From Nitrosomonas sp. (GTDB lineage: Bacteria; Pseudomonadota; Gammaproteobacteria; Burkholderiales; Nitrosomonadaceae): a stretch of DNA of 64,000 nt. Below the pieces are notes generated by a model. It ran no database searches. It saw only the letters and a program-made list of their open reading frames with translations, and was not told the origin of the DNA. The stretch spans positions 83,557 through 147,556 of the forward strand of contig NZ_JAHBZY010000007.1 of assembly GCF_019635155.1 (NCBI RefSeq), in the 5' to 3' direction. Positions 44,771 to 55,066 of this stretch are shown piece by piece (position 1 is the first letter of the stretch; each line of letters begins with the position of its first letter). Position numbers and translations under genes: made by a program.

Positions 44771-46381
44771 ATGAGATCAATACACACACCCTTTACAGCA
44801 CAAAATAGCGCACCAAATGAATTGAATTCATCGGGAACAAGCACCATAACGATTAAAAATAGCTTACTTGAGGCCATCGCCAATGATCCTGATCTTCCAA
44901 CGCTTGGCAGCTCCATTTCGCGCATCGTTCAATTGTCATCTTCCGATCATGAATCCATCCGTCAATTATCTTATTTTGTATTATCCGATGTTTCATTGAC
45001 GCAAAAAATTCTGCGGTTATCCAACTCAGTTGCATTTAGATCCTCTTCCAATAAGGTCATTACCAGTATCACTAAAGCAATTTTCCTGATGGGTTTTAAT
45101 TCCGTAAAAAACTGTGCCTTAGCGATGCTGCTTGTCGATGGCATGCCAGGAAAACAGGTTGAACATGTGCGAACCGAGCTGATTCATACCTTGGCAGCTA
45201 GCATGGTAAGTCGGGAACTCGCAAAACACAGCCAGTTCAGTGATGCTGAAGAAATAGTCGTAGTCACGCTATTTAAGAACCTCGGCCGCTTATTACTCGC
45301 AGCTTACGAACCCGATCACTATCAAAGAATGCTAGCGCTCATTACGCAAGGCACGCATACGCCATGGCAAGCGGCCATGCAGATACTTGGCTTTAATCTT
45401 GAAACATTGACTGAGAATATTTTAGAAAATTGGAGTATCCCTGCCAGTATTATTCAGGCGCTTAAAAATAGACCCGGCGGCAATCTCAATCTGGCAAAAA
45501 ACAAGCAAGAATGGATGCAGCAAGCCGCGGAATTCAGTGAAAAGGCGGCACCACTCGCTTTAACCTGCACACAAGTTGACAGCTCTGTAACTAAAGAAAA
45601 GCTATTGAATCGTTTCGGTAAAGCACTCAATCTCGACAACACGAAGCTCGATCAGCTTATCGCGAATGCAACTGAAGAAACATATGCGCTTTTGATGGAT
45701 ACGGATCTCATCGCGTTAGAAAAAAAACGAACAAATAATCCCAGTTCGGCACCAACTGAATTTAATGGTGAAAATGAGGAAGATGTATTGAAAGAGCTGG
45801 TACTCGAAACGGGCGAAAACGATAATCATCAAATTATTCAACGATATCCAAGCGGGAAACCCTTTAATGCCTCGATATTGCTATTAAATGGAATTCAAGA
45901 TGTGGCGGAAGTTATGGCTTCCGGTCATTATAAACTCGACGATCTGATTATGCTTGTGCTCGAAACTTATTATAATAGCTTAGGTTTCCGTTTTATCACG
46001 CTGTGTTTACTAGACTCCAAAATTAACCAGTATCGTGCACGAAGTACGCTTGGAAAAAACAATATGGCTTATCAAAAAGCATTTAACTTCCCGGTCGCAT
46101 CCTCCATCGATTTATTCCATGGAGCTCTAGAAAAAAACGTCGATTTGCTGATTTCAGATGCTTTTGCACCCAAAATACGTAAACTCATTCCGCAATGGCA
46201 TAAGGATTTACTACCCGATGCACGCAGTTTCATGATCCTTCCTTTGGTAACTCGTCAGAAGCCCATCGGATTTTTCTACGCGGATCGTGATACCGATGCG
46301 CCGGAAGGTGTTTCTTCAGAAGAAATCAGGTTAATCAGAACGCTGAAAGGGCAAGCTCTCACAGCTTTTAATTCCCGCTAA
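44771..46381 (+). CDS. HDOD-domain protein with C-terminal GAF-like domain
   Basis: A 536-residue signalling protein. The HDOD domain covers about residues 30-240 (LPTLGSSISRIVQLSSSDHE, LSDVSLTQKILRLSNSVAF, FLMGFNSVKNCALAML). A variable linker follows, and residues about 370-535 look like a GAF-type domain (LDDLIMLVLETYYNSLGFRF, RSFMILPLVTRQKPIGFFYA). HDOD proteins regulate motility, biofilm or stress signalling, often with c-di-GMP. The partner here is unknown. It is 34 bp upstream of gmk. Confidence 0.88.
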   Translation: MRSIHTPFTAQNSAPNELNSSGTSTITIKNSLLEAIANDPDLPTLGSSISRIVQLSSSDHESIRQLSYFVLSDVSLTQKILRLSNSVAFRSSSNKVITSITKAIFLMGFNSVKNCALAMLLVDGMPGKQVEHVRTELIHTLAASMVSRELAKHSQFSDAEEIVVVTLFKNLGRLLLAAYEPDHYQRMLALITQGTHTPWQAAMQILGFNLETLTENILENWSIPASIIQALKNRPGGNLNLAKNKQEWMQQAAEFSEKAAPLALTCTQVDSSVTKEKLLNRFGKALNLDNTKLDQLIANATEETYALLMDTDLIALEKKRTNNPSSAPTEFNGENEEDVLKELVLETGENDNHQIIQRYPSGKPFNASILLLNGIQDVAEVMASGHYKLDDLIMLVLETYYNSLGFRFITLCLLDSKINQYRARSTLGKNNMAYQKAFNFPVASSIDLFHGALEKNVDLLISDAFAPKIRKLIPQWHKDLLPDARSFMILPLVTRQKPIGFFYADRDTDAPEGVSSEEIRLIRTLKGQALTAFNSR

Positions 46382-46415
46382 CCATTTGGATAGATAACTA
46401 AAAATAGCACGTCAA

Positions 46416-47033
46416 ATGATTAAAACAAACGGTTGTTTATTTGTCATTAGCGCACCATCCGGAACAGGCAAAACGAGCTTGGTCAAGGCCTTACTTCAAT
46501 TAAACCCGGACCTTGCGCTTTCGATTTCACACACAACGCGGCCGCCTCGTCCCGGAGAAATCGATGGCCGTGATTATCATTTTGTAACTACGGCAACATT
46601 TCAACAAATGCTGCTCAACGGAGAATTTATTGAAAGCGCGGAAGTTTATGGCAATCTCTATGGCACTTCGCAGCAATGGGTCAATAAAGTCATCTCTTCC
46701 GGGCAAGATATTTTGCTGGAAATTGATTGCCAAGGCGCTCAGCAAATACGAAGGATTTTTCCGGAGTCTGTTGGTATTTTCATTATCCCTCCTTCATCCC
46801 AAGCTTTAGTAACCCGGCTAAAAGCAAGAGCGCAAGATAACCCGGAAATCATTCAAAAAAGACTTGCGGCCGCACGGGAAGAAATCAGTCATGTTGCCGA
46901 GTATGATTATGTGATTGTCAATGATGTCCTGGAACACGCGCTCAGCGACTTGGTAAGCATTGTAAAAGCCGAGCATTTAAAGAAATCACGACAGTTAATC
47001 AATCATTCGGAATTGATACGGCAATTCTCTTAG
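46416..47033 (+). CDS. gmk: Guanylate kinase
   Basis: A 205-residue kinase that phosphorylates GMP to GDP. The P-loop is SAPSGTGKTSL near the N-terminus, and SHTTRPPRPGEIDGRDYHF is the GMP-binding region. It leads gmk-rpoZ-spoT, an order conserved in proteobacteria that couples guanine nucleotides and ppGpp. Confidence 0.97.
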   Translation: MIKTNGCLFVISAPSGTGKTSLVKALLQLNPDLALSISHTTRPPRPGEIDGRDYHFVTTATFQQMLLNGEFIESAEVYGNLYGTSQQWVNKVISSGQDILLEIDCQGAQQIRRIFPESVGIFIIPPSSQALVTRLKARAQDNPEIIQKRLAAAREEISHVAEYDYVIVNDVLEHALSDLVSIVKAEHLKKSRQLINHSELIRQFS

Positions 47034-47122
47034 CTTGCTACTGCGTACTGCGAAACTCACGATTTCATCAATAATATAGTAAAATCTATCGACAATTTTT
47101 TAATGAACAAAGGGAAAAGCCC

Positions 47123-47326
47123 ATGGCACGCATTACTGTAGATGATTGTTTAAAGATGATTCCTAATCGATTCGACATGACATTAACCGCGACGACGCGA
47201 GCCAGACAGTTGGCTATCGGCTCAGCACCATTGGTTGACCCAGGCCGCGACAAACCGACTGTAATTGCACTACGTGAATTGGCTCAAGGAAAAATCGGAA
47301 TCGATATTCTTAACTCTAAAAATTAA
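47123..47326 (+). CDS. rpoZ: RNA polymerase omega subunit
   Basis: A 67-residue omega subunit that helps assemble beta' into RNA polymerase and forms part of the ppGpp site. [20 protein letters not shown] and [13 protein letters not shown] are typical, as is [17 protein letters not shown]. It lies between gmk and spoT. Confidence 0.97.
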   Translation: MARITVDDCLKMIPNRFDMTLTATTRARQLAIGSAPLVDPGRDKPTVIALRELAQGKIGIDILNSKN

Positions 47327-47454
47327 TACCTTACTCAACGTTGCTTCGATTCATGAAAAACTCGGAAGTATTAGCAGCTTAAAAGCCGATTTGCAAAAGG
47401 CGATTCAATCGCGCTAAAGTTATTGCCCGATGCACATCAACACTTAAAAACGTC

Positions 47455-49557
47455 ATGTCAGAAACAGAGTTATTATTTTCTGAAACATCTCAGTATCTTA
47501 AATCCGAAGATATCACACAGCTCCGAAATGCATATTCATTTGGACAAGGCGCACATTCCGGGCAATTTCGGAAATCAGGTGAACCCTATATTTCTCACCC
47601 GGTCGCAGTTGCAAGAATTCTCGGTACGCTGCATCTTGATACTCCGACACTAACGGCCGCGTTATTACATGATGTCGTGGAAGATACCGATATTTCCAAA
47701 GCTGAAATTAGCGAGCGTTTTGGAGAACCGGTAGCCGAATTGGTTGACGGCGTTTCCAAGCTGACAAAAATTGAATTCCAAACACAAGAAGAAGCACAAG
47801 CGGAAAATTTCCGCAAAATGCTTATGGCGATGGCCCGGGATGTTCGCGTCATCCTGATTAAATTGGCAGATCGGCTTCATAACATGCGGACATTGGAAGT
47901 CATGCTCCCGGAGAAGCAACGAAGAATCGCCCGCGAAACACTCGAAATTTATGCTCCTATCGCACACCGATTAGGATTGAATACGATCTATCAAGAATTG
48001 CAAGAACTGGGTTTCCGCTATTCATATCCTTTGCGGTATAAGGTTTTGGTAAAAGCGACGAAAGCAGCGCGCGGAAATCGGCGGGAAGTTGTTGGAAAAA
48101 TTCTCGACACCATTACTCAAAAATTGGAAGATGCGGAAGTGGAAGCGGAAGTTAGCGGTCGCGAAAAGCATCTCTACAGCATTTACATGAAAATGGTCGA
48201 GAAACATTTATCATTTTCCGAAGTATTGGATATTTATGGCTTCCGCGTGATTGTCAAAAATATTCCATCCTGCTACATCGCGCTAGGTATGTTGCATAGC
48301 TTATACAAGCCCATTCCCGGAAAATTCAAAGACTATATCGCGATCCCCAAAGCCAACGGCTATCAATCATTGCATAGCACATTGCTGGGTCCCTATGGCA
48401 TTCCCATCGAAATCCAGATCCGCACCGCTGAAATGCATCGAATCGCTGAAAATGGCGTCGCCTCCCATTGGCTTTATAAAAGCTCGGATATTGATTTTAA
48501 TGAATTACACTCAAAAACAAATCAATGGCTGCAGAGTTTGCTGGAAACATTGAGCGGATCAACCGATTCGCTGGAATTCCTGGAACATTTAAAAATTGAC
48601 TTATTTCCCGGCGATGTTTTCGTATTTACACCGCAAGGAAAAATATTGACGTTGCCACGTGGCTCAACTGCGGTGGATTTTGCGTATGCAGTACACTCCG
48701 ATGTCGGCAATTGCTGTGTCGCCGCTAAAATAAACGGAGAAAACGCGCCGCTTCGTTCACAGCTTAAAAGCGGAGATCGCGTTGAAATCGTTACCGCGCC
48801 GTATGCAAAACCGAATCCTGCATGGTTGAGCTATGTTGCAACCGGCAGAGCACGCTCACACATTCGTCATTTCCTTAGAACCATCCAATATGATGAGTCG
48901 GTTAAATTAGGCGAACGCATGTTAACCCAAGCATTGCTGTCATTTAACGTCAATCCGGAAACAATCAGTGATGTTCAATGGGACAAATTGGTTCGTGACA
49001 GCAGCGTCAAATCGAAAGATGAATTGTTCGCAGAGATGGCTTTGGGTAAACAATTGCCGATCGTCGTAGCCAAACGATTGGCATCACCTGAATTTATTTC
49101 CAACCAACAAAGTGCCGGTCCTATCACCATTCTGGGTACAGAAGGAATTACCGTGCAATTTGCAAAATGCTGCCGCCCGATTCCGGGGGATACCATCGTT
49201 GGTATTATTAAAAAAGATTCCGGGCTCATCATTCACACATTTGATTGCAGTTATGTCACCAGCAACCATAAAAATTCCGATAATTTTATGGATGTAACAT
49301 GGGGCAAAGACATCACAAAAACTTTCGAAGCCGGTATTAAAGTCACGACTGCCAATAAACAAGGCGTGCTTGCACGCATTGCAGCCGAGATAGCCAAAGC
49401 TGATTCCAATATTGACGATATCGCCATGGAAAGCGAAGGCGATTACATGCACATGCGCTTAATCATACAAGTCAATAACAGGCATCATCTGGCCCAGGTC
49501 ATGCGCAATCTTAGGCGTCTCAAGGAAGTTGTCAGAATTAACCGCACCAGAAATTAA
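47455..49557 (+). CDS. spoT: Bifunctional (p)ppGpp synthetase/hydrolase SpoT/Rel
   Basis: A 700-residue enzyme that makes and degrades (p)ppGpp. The HD hydrolase domain (about 25-200) keeps ALLHDVVEDT and HNMRTLEVM. The synthetase domain (about 230-345) has YGFRVIVKNI and YIAIPKANGYQSLHSTLLGP. TGS (VFTPQGKILTLPRGSTAVDF, about 380-445) and a C-terminal ACT domain follow. Both active sites look complete. Its place after gmk-rpoZ is conserved. Confidence 0.95.
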   Translation: MSETELLFSETSQYLKSEDITQLRNAYSFGQGAHSGQFRKSGEPYISHPVAVARILGTLHLDTPTLTAALLHDVVEDTDISKAEISERFGEPVAELVDGVSKLTKIEFQTQEEAQAENFRKMLMAMARDVRVILIKLADRLHNMRTLEVMLPEKQRRIARETLEIYAPIAHRLGLNTIYQELQELGFRYSYPLRYKVLVKATKAARGNRREVVGKILDTITQKLEDAEVEAEVSGREKHLYSIYMKMVEKHLSFSEVLDIYGFRVIVKNIPSCYIALGMLHSLYKPIPGKFKDYIAIPKANGYQSLHSTLLGPYGIPIEIQIRTAEMHRIAENGVASHWLYKSSDIDFNELHSKTNQWLQSLLETLSGSTDSLEFLEHLKIDLFPGDVFVFTPQGKILTLPRGSTAVDFAYAVHSDVGNCCVAAKINGENAPLRSQLKSGDRVEIVTAPYAKPNPAWLSYVATGRARSHIRHFLRTIQYDESVKLGERMLTQALLSFNVNPETISDVQWDKLVRDSSVKSKDELFAEMALGKQLPIVVAKRLASPEFISNQQSAGPITILGTEGITVQFAKCCRPIPGDTIVGIIKKDSGLIIHTFDCSYVTSNHKNSDNFMDVTWGKDITKTFEAGIKVTTANKQGVLARIAAEIAKADSNIDDIAMESEGDYMHMRLIIQVNNRHHLAQVMRNLRRLKEVVRINRTRN

Positions 49558-49570
49558 AGTGCACGGAACG

Positions 49571-50404
49571 TTATCGATTAAGAATAATCTCCAACACAAA
49601 TTTACTTCCGATATACGCCAGCAGCAACGTAATAAAACCAGCCAAGGTCCAGCGGATTGCAATCCTTCCGCGCCACCCATAAAATTGCCTTCCCGCTAAT
49701 AACGCTGCGAACACCCCCCAAGACACGAATCCGAAAAGCGTTTTATGCGTGAACGTCAACGGCTGTCCGAAAACTTCTTTCGAAAAAACCACCCCGCTCA
49801 TTAGCGTTAATGTGAGTAAAATAAAACCGACCCAGATAATATGGAAGAGCAACTTTTCCATTGCCAATAACGGCGGCAAGTTATTAAAAATCGACCGCGT
49901 TACCGGATGATGCAAATGCCGCTCCATAACGATCATTAATAGCGCATGCAATGCAGCGATCGTCAATAAACTATATGCCATCATGGCAACCAGCAAATGC
50001 GCTTTGAATGCCGGAAACTCAGTGTTCTCAAGCGGACGGATTGATGGAAACAGCAGTGGCAGTAACATGGCGACTGCAGCTGCGGCAGCCACCGGCGCAA
50101 CCAAAGTCTGCATCCCTTGTAATCGTTTTGAAAAGCCGGAAATCCAATAAATGAAAGCAGTTAACCACACGATCGACGAAACCGCATTACTCAACCCAAA
50201 ACTGAGACTGGCGCCAACAAACATCGATTGGTAAAGTGTTGTGGCATGAAGTAACAGCGGCACAAGCATTCCATAATGCGCCCAGGCGACATTCACTGCC
50301 TGCCCCCTTGCTTCTGACGGCTGATTCCAAGTATTCTTCCAAAGAAACCAACTGATCAGTATATAAAGCAAAAAAGCAGCGAGATAAGTTAAAATGCTGA
50401 TCAT
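49571..50404 (-). CDS. CcsA/YpjD-family cytochrome c assembly membrane protein
   Basis: A 277-residue multi-pass protein with about eight hydrophobic segments. It resembles the CcmC/CcsA/HemX-like fold (FPAFKAHLLVAMMAYSLLTI, HKTLFGFVSWGVFAALLAGR), with conserved His residues that may bind heme. It is divergent from ffh, as in many betaproteobacteria. A role in cytochrome c or heme handling is inferred; no other ccm genes are near. Confidence 0.85.
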   Translation of the reverse strand: MISILTYLAAFLLYILISWFLWKNTWNQPSEARGQAVNVAWAHYGMLVPLLLHATTLYQSMFVGASLSFGLSNAVSSIVWLTAFIYWISGFSKRLQGMQTLVAPVAAAAAVAMLLPLLFPSIRPLENTEFPAFKAHLLVAMMAYSLLTIAALHALLMIVMERHLHHPVTRSIFNNLPPLLAMEKLLFHIIWVGFILLTLTLMSGVVFSKEVFGQPLTFTHKTLFGFVSWGVFAALLAGRQFYGWRGRIAIRWTLAGFITLLLAYIGSKFVLEIILNR

Positions 50405-50547
50405 CAGAAGTTCAAATTTTATTAAATTGAAATAATTGGTTAGTCTACATGGCGCTTTAACAAATTCAAAGAGTTTGCCAGCATTATATTAATAAAATTT
50501 GAATCACCTTTAAGTTATGTGATCATCGACCTTTATGAGGCTTCATT

Positions 50548-51897
50548 ATGTTTGAAAATCTTACCAGCCGATTCAGCGGTATTATCAAAACCTTACGCGG
50601 CGAAGCACGGCTGACTGAGAGCAATATTCAAGATGCATTGCGCGAAGTCCGCTTAGCGCTGCTTGAAGCGGACGTTGCGTTACCGGTCGTTAAGGATTTT
50701 ATTGCCCGCATCAAGGAGAAAGCCGTCGGGCATGAAGTGCTTAATAGCCTTACCCCCGGTCAAGCGTTGATCGGCGTGGTTCATCAAGAATTAATCAACC
50801 TCATGGGGGTGGAAAAGGCGGATATTAATCTTGCCACAGTACCTCCCGCCGTCATCTTAATGGCGGGATTGCAGGGCGCTGGTAAAACAACGAGCAGCGG
50901 CAAGCTCGCCAAGTGGTTGATGGAGCAAAAGAAAAAGAAAGTACTGCTGGTATCTTGTGACATTTATCGACCGGCTGCGATTCACCAGTTGGAGCTCCTC
51001 GCCCAACAAACCGGTGCTGATTTTTTCCCCGTTGCGGATGGACAAAAGCCTGGCGAAATCAGCGTAGCCGCACTGGATTATGCGCGCAGGCATCACCACG
51101 ATGTCATGATCGTCGATACCGCGGGCCGATTAGGGATTGACGAAGCGATGATGCTTGAAATCAGCGAATTGGAAGCGCTGTTGAAACCGATCGAAACGCT
51201 ATTCGTGGTGGATGCCATGCAAGGTCAAGATGCTGTTAACACCGCCAAAGCATTCTCGGATGCATTACCTTTGACAGGTGTGGTTCTGACCAAACTGGAT
51301 GGCGATGCACGAGGCGGCGCCGCTTTATCTGTCAAGCATATCACCGGGAAACCGATCAAATTTGTCGGTGTCGCGGAAAAACTGACCGGCCTCGAAGCAT
51401 TTCATCCGGATCGAATGGCTTCCCGCATTTTAGGCATGGGTGACGTACTCGGATTGATTGAAGAAGCGCAGCGTAGCGCCGATCAGCAAGAAGCTGAAAA
51501 GCTGATGAAAAAAATGAAATCAGGTAAAGCATTTGATTTGGATGATTTCAAAGCGCAATTTCAGCAAATGCGTAATATGGGCGGAATGAACGCCTTGATG
51601 GACAAATTACCGGCGCAACTCAGTCAAGCGGCACAAAATATCAAAGTGGACGATAAACAGCTTAACCGGACGGAAGGTATTATTAACTCCATGACCAAAC
51701 AAGAACGCGTAAAACCGGAAATTCTCAAAGCCTCGCGTAAACGCCGCATTGCAGCCGGAGCGGGAGTATCCGTCCAGGAAGTCAATCGTTTACTGGCGCA
51801 GTTTGAACAAGCCAGAAAGATGATGAAAATGATGAACAAAGGCGGAATGGCAAAAATGATGCGTGGAATAAAAGGCATGTTGCCTCGATTCCATTAA
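50548..51897 (+). CDS. ffh: Signal recognition particle protein Ffh
   Basis: A 449-residue GTPase that with 4.5S RNA targets membrane proteins to the translocon. The NG domain has GLQGAGKTTSSGKLA, DTAGRLGIDE and TKLDGDARGG. The C-terminal M domain is Met-rich (FQQMRNMGGMNALMDKLP; KMMKMMNKGGMAKMMRG). No 4.5S RNA gene was found in the window. Confidence 0.97.
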   Translation: MFENLTSRFSGIIKTLRGEARLTESNIQDALREVRLALLEADVALPVVKDFIARIKEKAVGHEVLNSLTPGQALIGVVHQELINLMGVEKADINLATVPPAVILMAGLQGAGKTTSSGKLAKWLMEQKKKKVLLVSCDIYRPAAIHQLELLAQQTGADFFPVADGQKPGEISVAALDYARRHHHDVMIVDTAGRLGIDEAMMLEISELEALLKPIETLFVVDAMQGQDAVNTAKAFSDALPLTGVVLTKLDGDARGGAALSVKHITGKPIKFVGVAEKLTGLEAFHPDRMASRILGMGDVLGLIEEAQRSADQQEAEKLMKKMKSGKAFDLDDFKAQFQQMRNMGGMNALMDKLPAQLSQAAQNIKVDDKQLNRTEGIINSMTKQERVKPEILKASRKRRIAAGAGVSVQEVNRLLAQFEQARKMMKMMNKGGMAKMMRGIKGMLPRFH

Positions 51898-51923
51898 TCC
51901 TAACAGCATCAACAATTGCCGGA

Positions 51924-52373
51924 TCAATGTTTACCAGTACTGCCAAAGCCATCCGCGCCACGGTGGCTTTGATCGAAATCATCCACACAATTGAATTCGA
52001 CTTGAATAACCGGAACCACAACAAGCTGCGCAATCCGCTCCAAAGGATTCAAATTAAACGCGGTCTGCCCCCGATTCCAGCATGAAACCAGAATCTGTCC
52101 TTGGTAATCGGAATCAATTAATCCTACGAGATTGCCTAGAACAATTCCATGTTTATGTCCAAGCCCGGAGCGCGGCAATATCAAAGCGGCCAACCCGGTA
52201 TCAGCCAGATGCATGGCGATACCCGTCGGAATAAGGCAAGTTTCTCCCGGACTGATGGTCATCGGTTGTTCAATACAAGCTCGCAAATCCAATCCGGCTG
52301 AACCAGGCGTCGCATAAGCCGGAAGTTGTGTATGTAAGCGTTGATCAAGGATCTTAATATCGATTTTTTTCAT
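51924..52373 (-). CDS. dut: dUTP diphosphatase
   Basis: A 149-residue trimeric enzyme that hydrolyses dUTP to dUMP, keeping uracil out of DNA. Motifs are [39 protein letters not shown] and the C-terminal [11 protein letters not shown]. Its start overlaps the end of coaBC (ATGA), the known dfp-dut pairing. Confidence 0.97.
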   Translation of the reverse strand: MKKIDIKILDQRLHTQLPAYATPGSAGLDLRACIEQPMTISPGETCLIPTGIAMHLADTGLAALILPRSGLGHKHGIVLGNLVGLIDSDYQGQILVSCWNRGQTAFNLNPLERIAQLVVVPVIQVEFNCVDDFDQSHRGADGFGSTGKH

Positions 52374-53587
52374 GTTCTGCCATGTTGCCGGTTGTAAAGT
52401 ACATAAATATGCTGCATCAATTGTCGCGCCAGTTCAATTTTGGATGCCTTCGGAAGAATATGTTTACCGCTATCATCGAACAAAACAAGCTCGCTTTCAT
52501 CAAATCCGATGGCTTTCTGAGCCAGATTAGCCACCAATAAAGGCAATTTTTTTTGTTCACGCTTGGTTGCGGCATTTTGATCCAAATCGTCTGTTTCTGC
52601 TGCAAAACCGACGCAGAATGGCGGTTCCGGAAGATTCGACACCCACTTCAAAATATCCGGATTAGGAGTCAATTCGATGTTTAGATTGTTTGCCGTTTTT
52701 TTTAATTTCTGCTGACTGACATTGACAGGGCGATAATCAGCCACGGCAGCAACGCTTATAAAAATATCGGCATGCGCGATTTCTGCTTGGACTGCTTGCA
52801 ACATATCTTCAGCGCTCACCACCGGTAAAAACTTGTTGACTGCGGGTACTGGCAGGCAAGTTTGCCCGGAAATCAGCGTGACTGATGCACCCGTCTCTAT
52901 TGCCGCCCGAGCGATTGCATATCCCATCTTCCCGGAGCTTTTGTTGGTGATTCCACGCACTGCATCAATCGCTTCGTAGGTGGGTCCGGCAGTGATCAAA
53001 ATGTTTTTTCCGGCCAACTGCCGGTTACTCTGCAAGCAATCTTGCACGGATTGCAGCAATTCGCTGACTTCCAGCATCCGTCCCATACCAACCTCGCCGC
53101 AAGCTTGCTCACCGCTTGCGGGTCCTAAAATTCTCACGCCATCTTGTTGTAGTCGACTTACATTACGCTGTGTCGCGGCATTTTCCCACATTTGACGATT
53201 CATGGCAGGCGCTACCAGCAACTGGCAATCACGTGCCAAACATAACGCAGTAAGCAAATCATCGGCCAAGCCATTGGCAATTTTTGCAATGAAATCAGCA
53301 CTTGCGGGAGCTATCAGAATCATATCGGCGTCACGGGATAAATTAATGTGTGCCATGTTATAGCTGGCGTTGGTCTCCCACAAATTTGTATAAACCGGCT
53401 GTCCGGTTAAGGATTGAAATGTTGCCGAATTTATAAATTGACAAGCCGCCTCGGTCATCACGGTTTGTACTTCGACGCCATTTTGTGTCAACAAGCGCGC
53501 CAATTCTGCGGCTTTATAAGCAGCCACTCCGCCGGTAATGCCCAGTACGATATGTTTCGGGGATTTGGCGGATTCCAGGGTTGTCAT
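52370..53587 (-). CDS. coaBC: Bifunctional phosphopantothenoylcysteine synthetase/decarboxylase
   Basis: A 405-residue CoA-pathway fusion. The CoaC flavoprotein (1-190) has [18 protein letters not shown], the [19 protein letters not shown] segment and APAMN. The CoaB part (190-405) has [19 protein letters not shown]. It overlaps dut by 4 bp and is divergent from radC. Confidence 0.96.
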   Translation of the reverse strand: MTTLESAKSPKHIVLGITGGVAAYKAAELARLLTQNGVEVQTVMTEAACQFINSATFQSLTGQPVYTNLWETNASYNMAHINLSRDADMILIAPASADFIAKIANGLADDLLTALCLARDCQLLVAPAMNRQMWENAATQRNVSRLQQDGVRILGPASGEQACGEVGMGRMLEVSELLQSVQDCLQSNRQLAGKNILITAGPTYEAIDAVRGITNKSSGKMGYAIARAAIETGASVTLISGQTCLPVPAVNKFLPVVSAEDMLQAVQAEIAHADIFISVAAVADYRPVNVSQQKLKKTANNLNIELTPNPDILKWVSNLPEPPFCVGFAAETDDLDQNAATKREQKKLPLLVANLAQKAIGFDESELVLFDDSGKHILPKASKIELARQLMQHIYVLYNRQHGRT

Positions 53588-53763
53588 GAAATAGTATTAC
53601 CTTAATTACAGCAAAGCTTCGAATGATATAAGTTGCGTAAAAACTGATACATTCAAAATTGTTCAATTTCTCTATATTGTGTGCCGCTAACTGGAAAAAG
53701 GCAATTTTCCCGCGTCTTCATCACATTCAAGAATATTCAATATTAAGCAAACTGCACGGTTAT

Positions 53764-54438
53764 ATGGCGATCACCAACTGGCCCCTATCGGAACGTCCCC
53801 GGGAAAAACTACTGCAAAAAGGTGTTAGTGCGCTTTCTGATGCAGAACTGCTGGCTATTTTCTTACGCACGGGTATAGCCGGCAAGAGCGCTGTCGATCT
53901 CGCAAGAGAATTGTTATCACACTTCGGTAACCTGACCAATATATTTGCAGCAAGCCAAGCCAATTTCTGCAAAATACCCGGAATGGGAATTGCAAAATAC
54001 ACGCAATTACAAGCCGTGCTGGAGATGGCCAGGCGCGCGCTCAGTGAAGAATTGAGAAGTGGAAATACCATGAACTCACCCGCGCTCGTGCGGGATTTTC
54101 TACGCCTTAGCCTTGCGAACAAACAACAGGAAGTGTTTATCGGTATTTTTTTAGATGCAAGAAATCATGCAATCGCAACCGAAGAACTCTTCAGCGGCAC
54201 ATTAACACAAACAAGTGTATATCCACGAGAAGTGATTAAACGCGCGCTATATCACAACGCCGCTGCGATCATCTTCGCGCATAACCATCCTTCCGGCGTC
54301 GCTGAGCCGAGTCATTCCGATAAAGTTTTGACACAATCGCTCAAACAAGCATTAGCATTTGTTGACGTAAAAGTTCTCGATCACTTTATTATCGGTAACG
54401 ATACCGCACTATCATTTGCCGAACATGATTTAATTTGA
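53764..54438 (+). CDS. radC: RadC-family JAB/MPN domain protein
   Basis: A 224-residue protein with an N-terminal helix-hairpin-helix region ([33 protein letters not shown]) and a JAMM metalloprotease-like domain with the metal motif [17 protein letters not shown]. Its cellular role is unproved despite the repair-linked name. The frame extends to 53659, but [17 protein letters not shown] at 53764 matches the usual N-terminus. Its stop overlaps the rpmB promoter. Confidence 0.93.
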   Translation: MAITNWPLSERPREKLLQKGVSALSDAELLAIFLRTGIAGKSAVDLARELLSHFGNLTNIFAASQANFCKIPGMGIAKYTQLQAVLEMARRALSEELRSGNTMNSPALVRDFLRLSLANKQQEVFIGIFLDARNHAIATEELFSGTLTQTSVYPREVIKRALYHNAAAIIFAHNHPSGVAEPSHSDKVLTQSLKQALAFVDVKVLDHFIIGNDTALSFAEHDLI

Positions 54439-54464
54439 GCAAATCACCCGAATCAGGATATAAT
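54435..54464 (+). promoter_or_regulatory. Sigma-70-type promoter for rpmB-rpmG
   Basis: TTGAGC (54435-54440) and TATAAT (54459-54464) are separated by 18 bp and lie 35 bp before the rpmB ATG. The -35 overlaps the radC stop. This is a strong consensus-like promoter, suitable for ribosomal protein genes. Confidence 0.7.
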
Positions 54465-54498
54465 TTAAGCTTTTAAGAATTTTGGAGAGTGCATCATC

Positions 54499-54735
54499 AT
54501 GGCACGAGTATGTGAAGTAACTGGTAAAAAACCGATGTCTGGTCACAACGTTTCTCATGCTAACAATAAAACCAAGAGACGTTTCCTGCCGAACCTGCAA
54601 CGGCGCAGATTTTGGATCGAAAGTGAAAAACGCTGGATTAGCTTGCGGTTAACCAATGCAGCGCTGCGGACAATCGATAAAAACGGCATTGAAGCCGTCT
54701 TGGAAAAAATGCGTTCTGAAGGCAAATGCGCTTAA
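54499..54735 (+). CDS. rpmB: 50S ribosomal protein L28
   Basis: A 78-residue protein with [20 protein letters not shown] and [19 protein letters not shown], typical of L28. GGAGAG lies just upstream. It forms the conserved rpmB-rpmG pair. Confidence 0.98.
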   Translation: MARVCEVTGKKPMSGHNVSHANNKTKRRFLPNLQRRRFWIESEKRWISLRLTNAALRTIDKNGIEAVLEKMRSEGKCA

Positions 54736-54780
54736 TAAGAGCAATCGTAATCATCATTGACAAGTTAGGAACTCATCGGA

Positions 54781-54936
54781 ATGCGTGAAAAAATTAAACT
54801 TGAATCTTCAGCCGGCACAGGCCATTTCTATACAACAACAAAAAATAAACGAGCAAAACCGGAAAAATTAGAGATCATGAAATTCGATCCGGTTGCCCGG
54901 AAACATGTGAAATATAAAGAAACCAAACTTAAATAA
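54781..54936 (+). CDS. rpmG: 50S ribosomal protein L33
   Basis: A 51-residue protein: [20 protein letters not shown], then [20 protein letters not shown] and a Lys-rich end ([11 protein letters not shown]). This is the L33 form without the zinc-binding cysteines (Cys-minus), which helps growth at low zinc. It lies 45 bp after rpmB. Confidence 0.97.
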   Translation: MREKIKLESSAGTGHFYTTTKNKRAKPEKLEIMKFDPVARKHVKYKETKLK

Positions 54937-55066
54937 TTGCGCGGCGATTCGCGTAATATTCACATCCGCTCTAGGCTGCCAGTAGAAACAATCGGTTGGT
55001 CTAGAGCTATGAGGTGTCAATCCAAATCAACCTCGCCCTCAATCTTTGAGTCAACTGAATATCTGG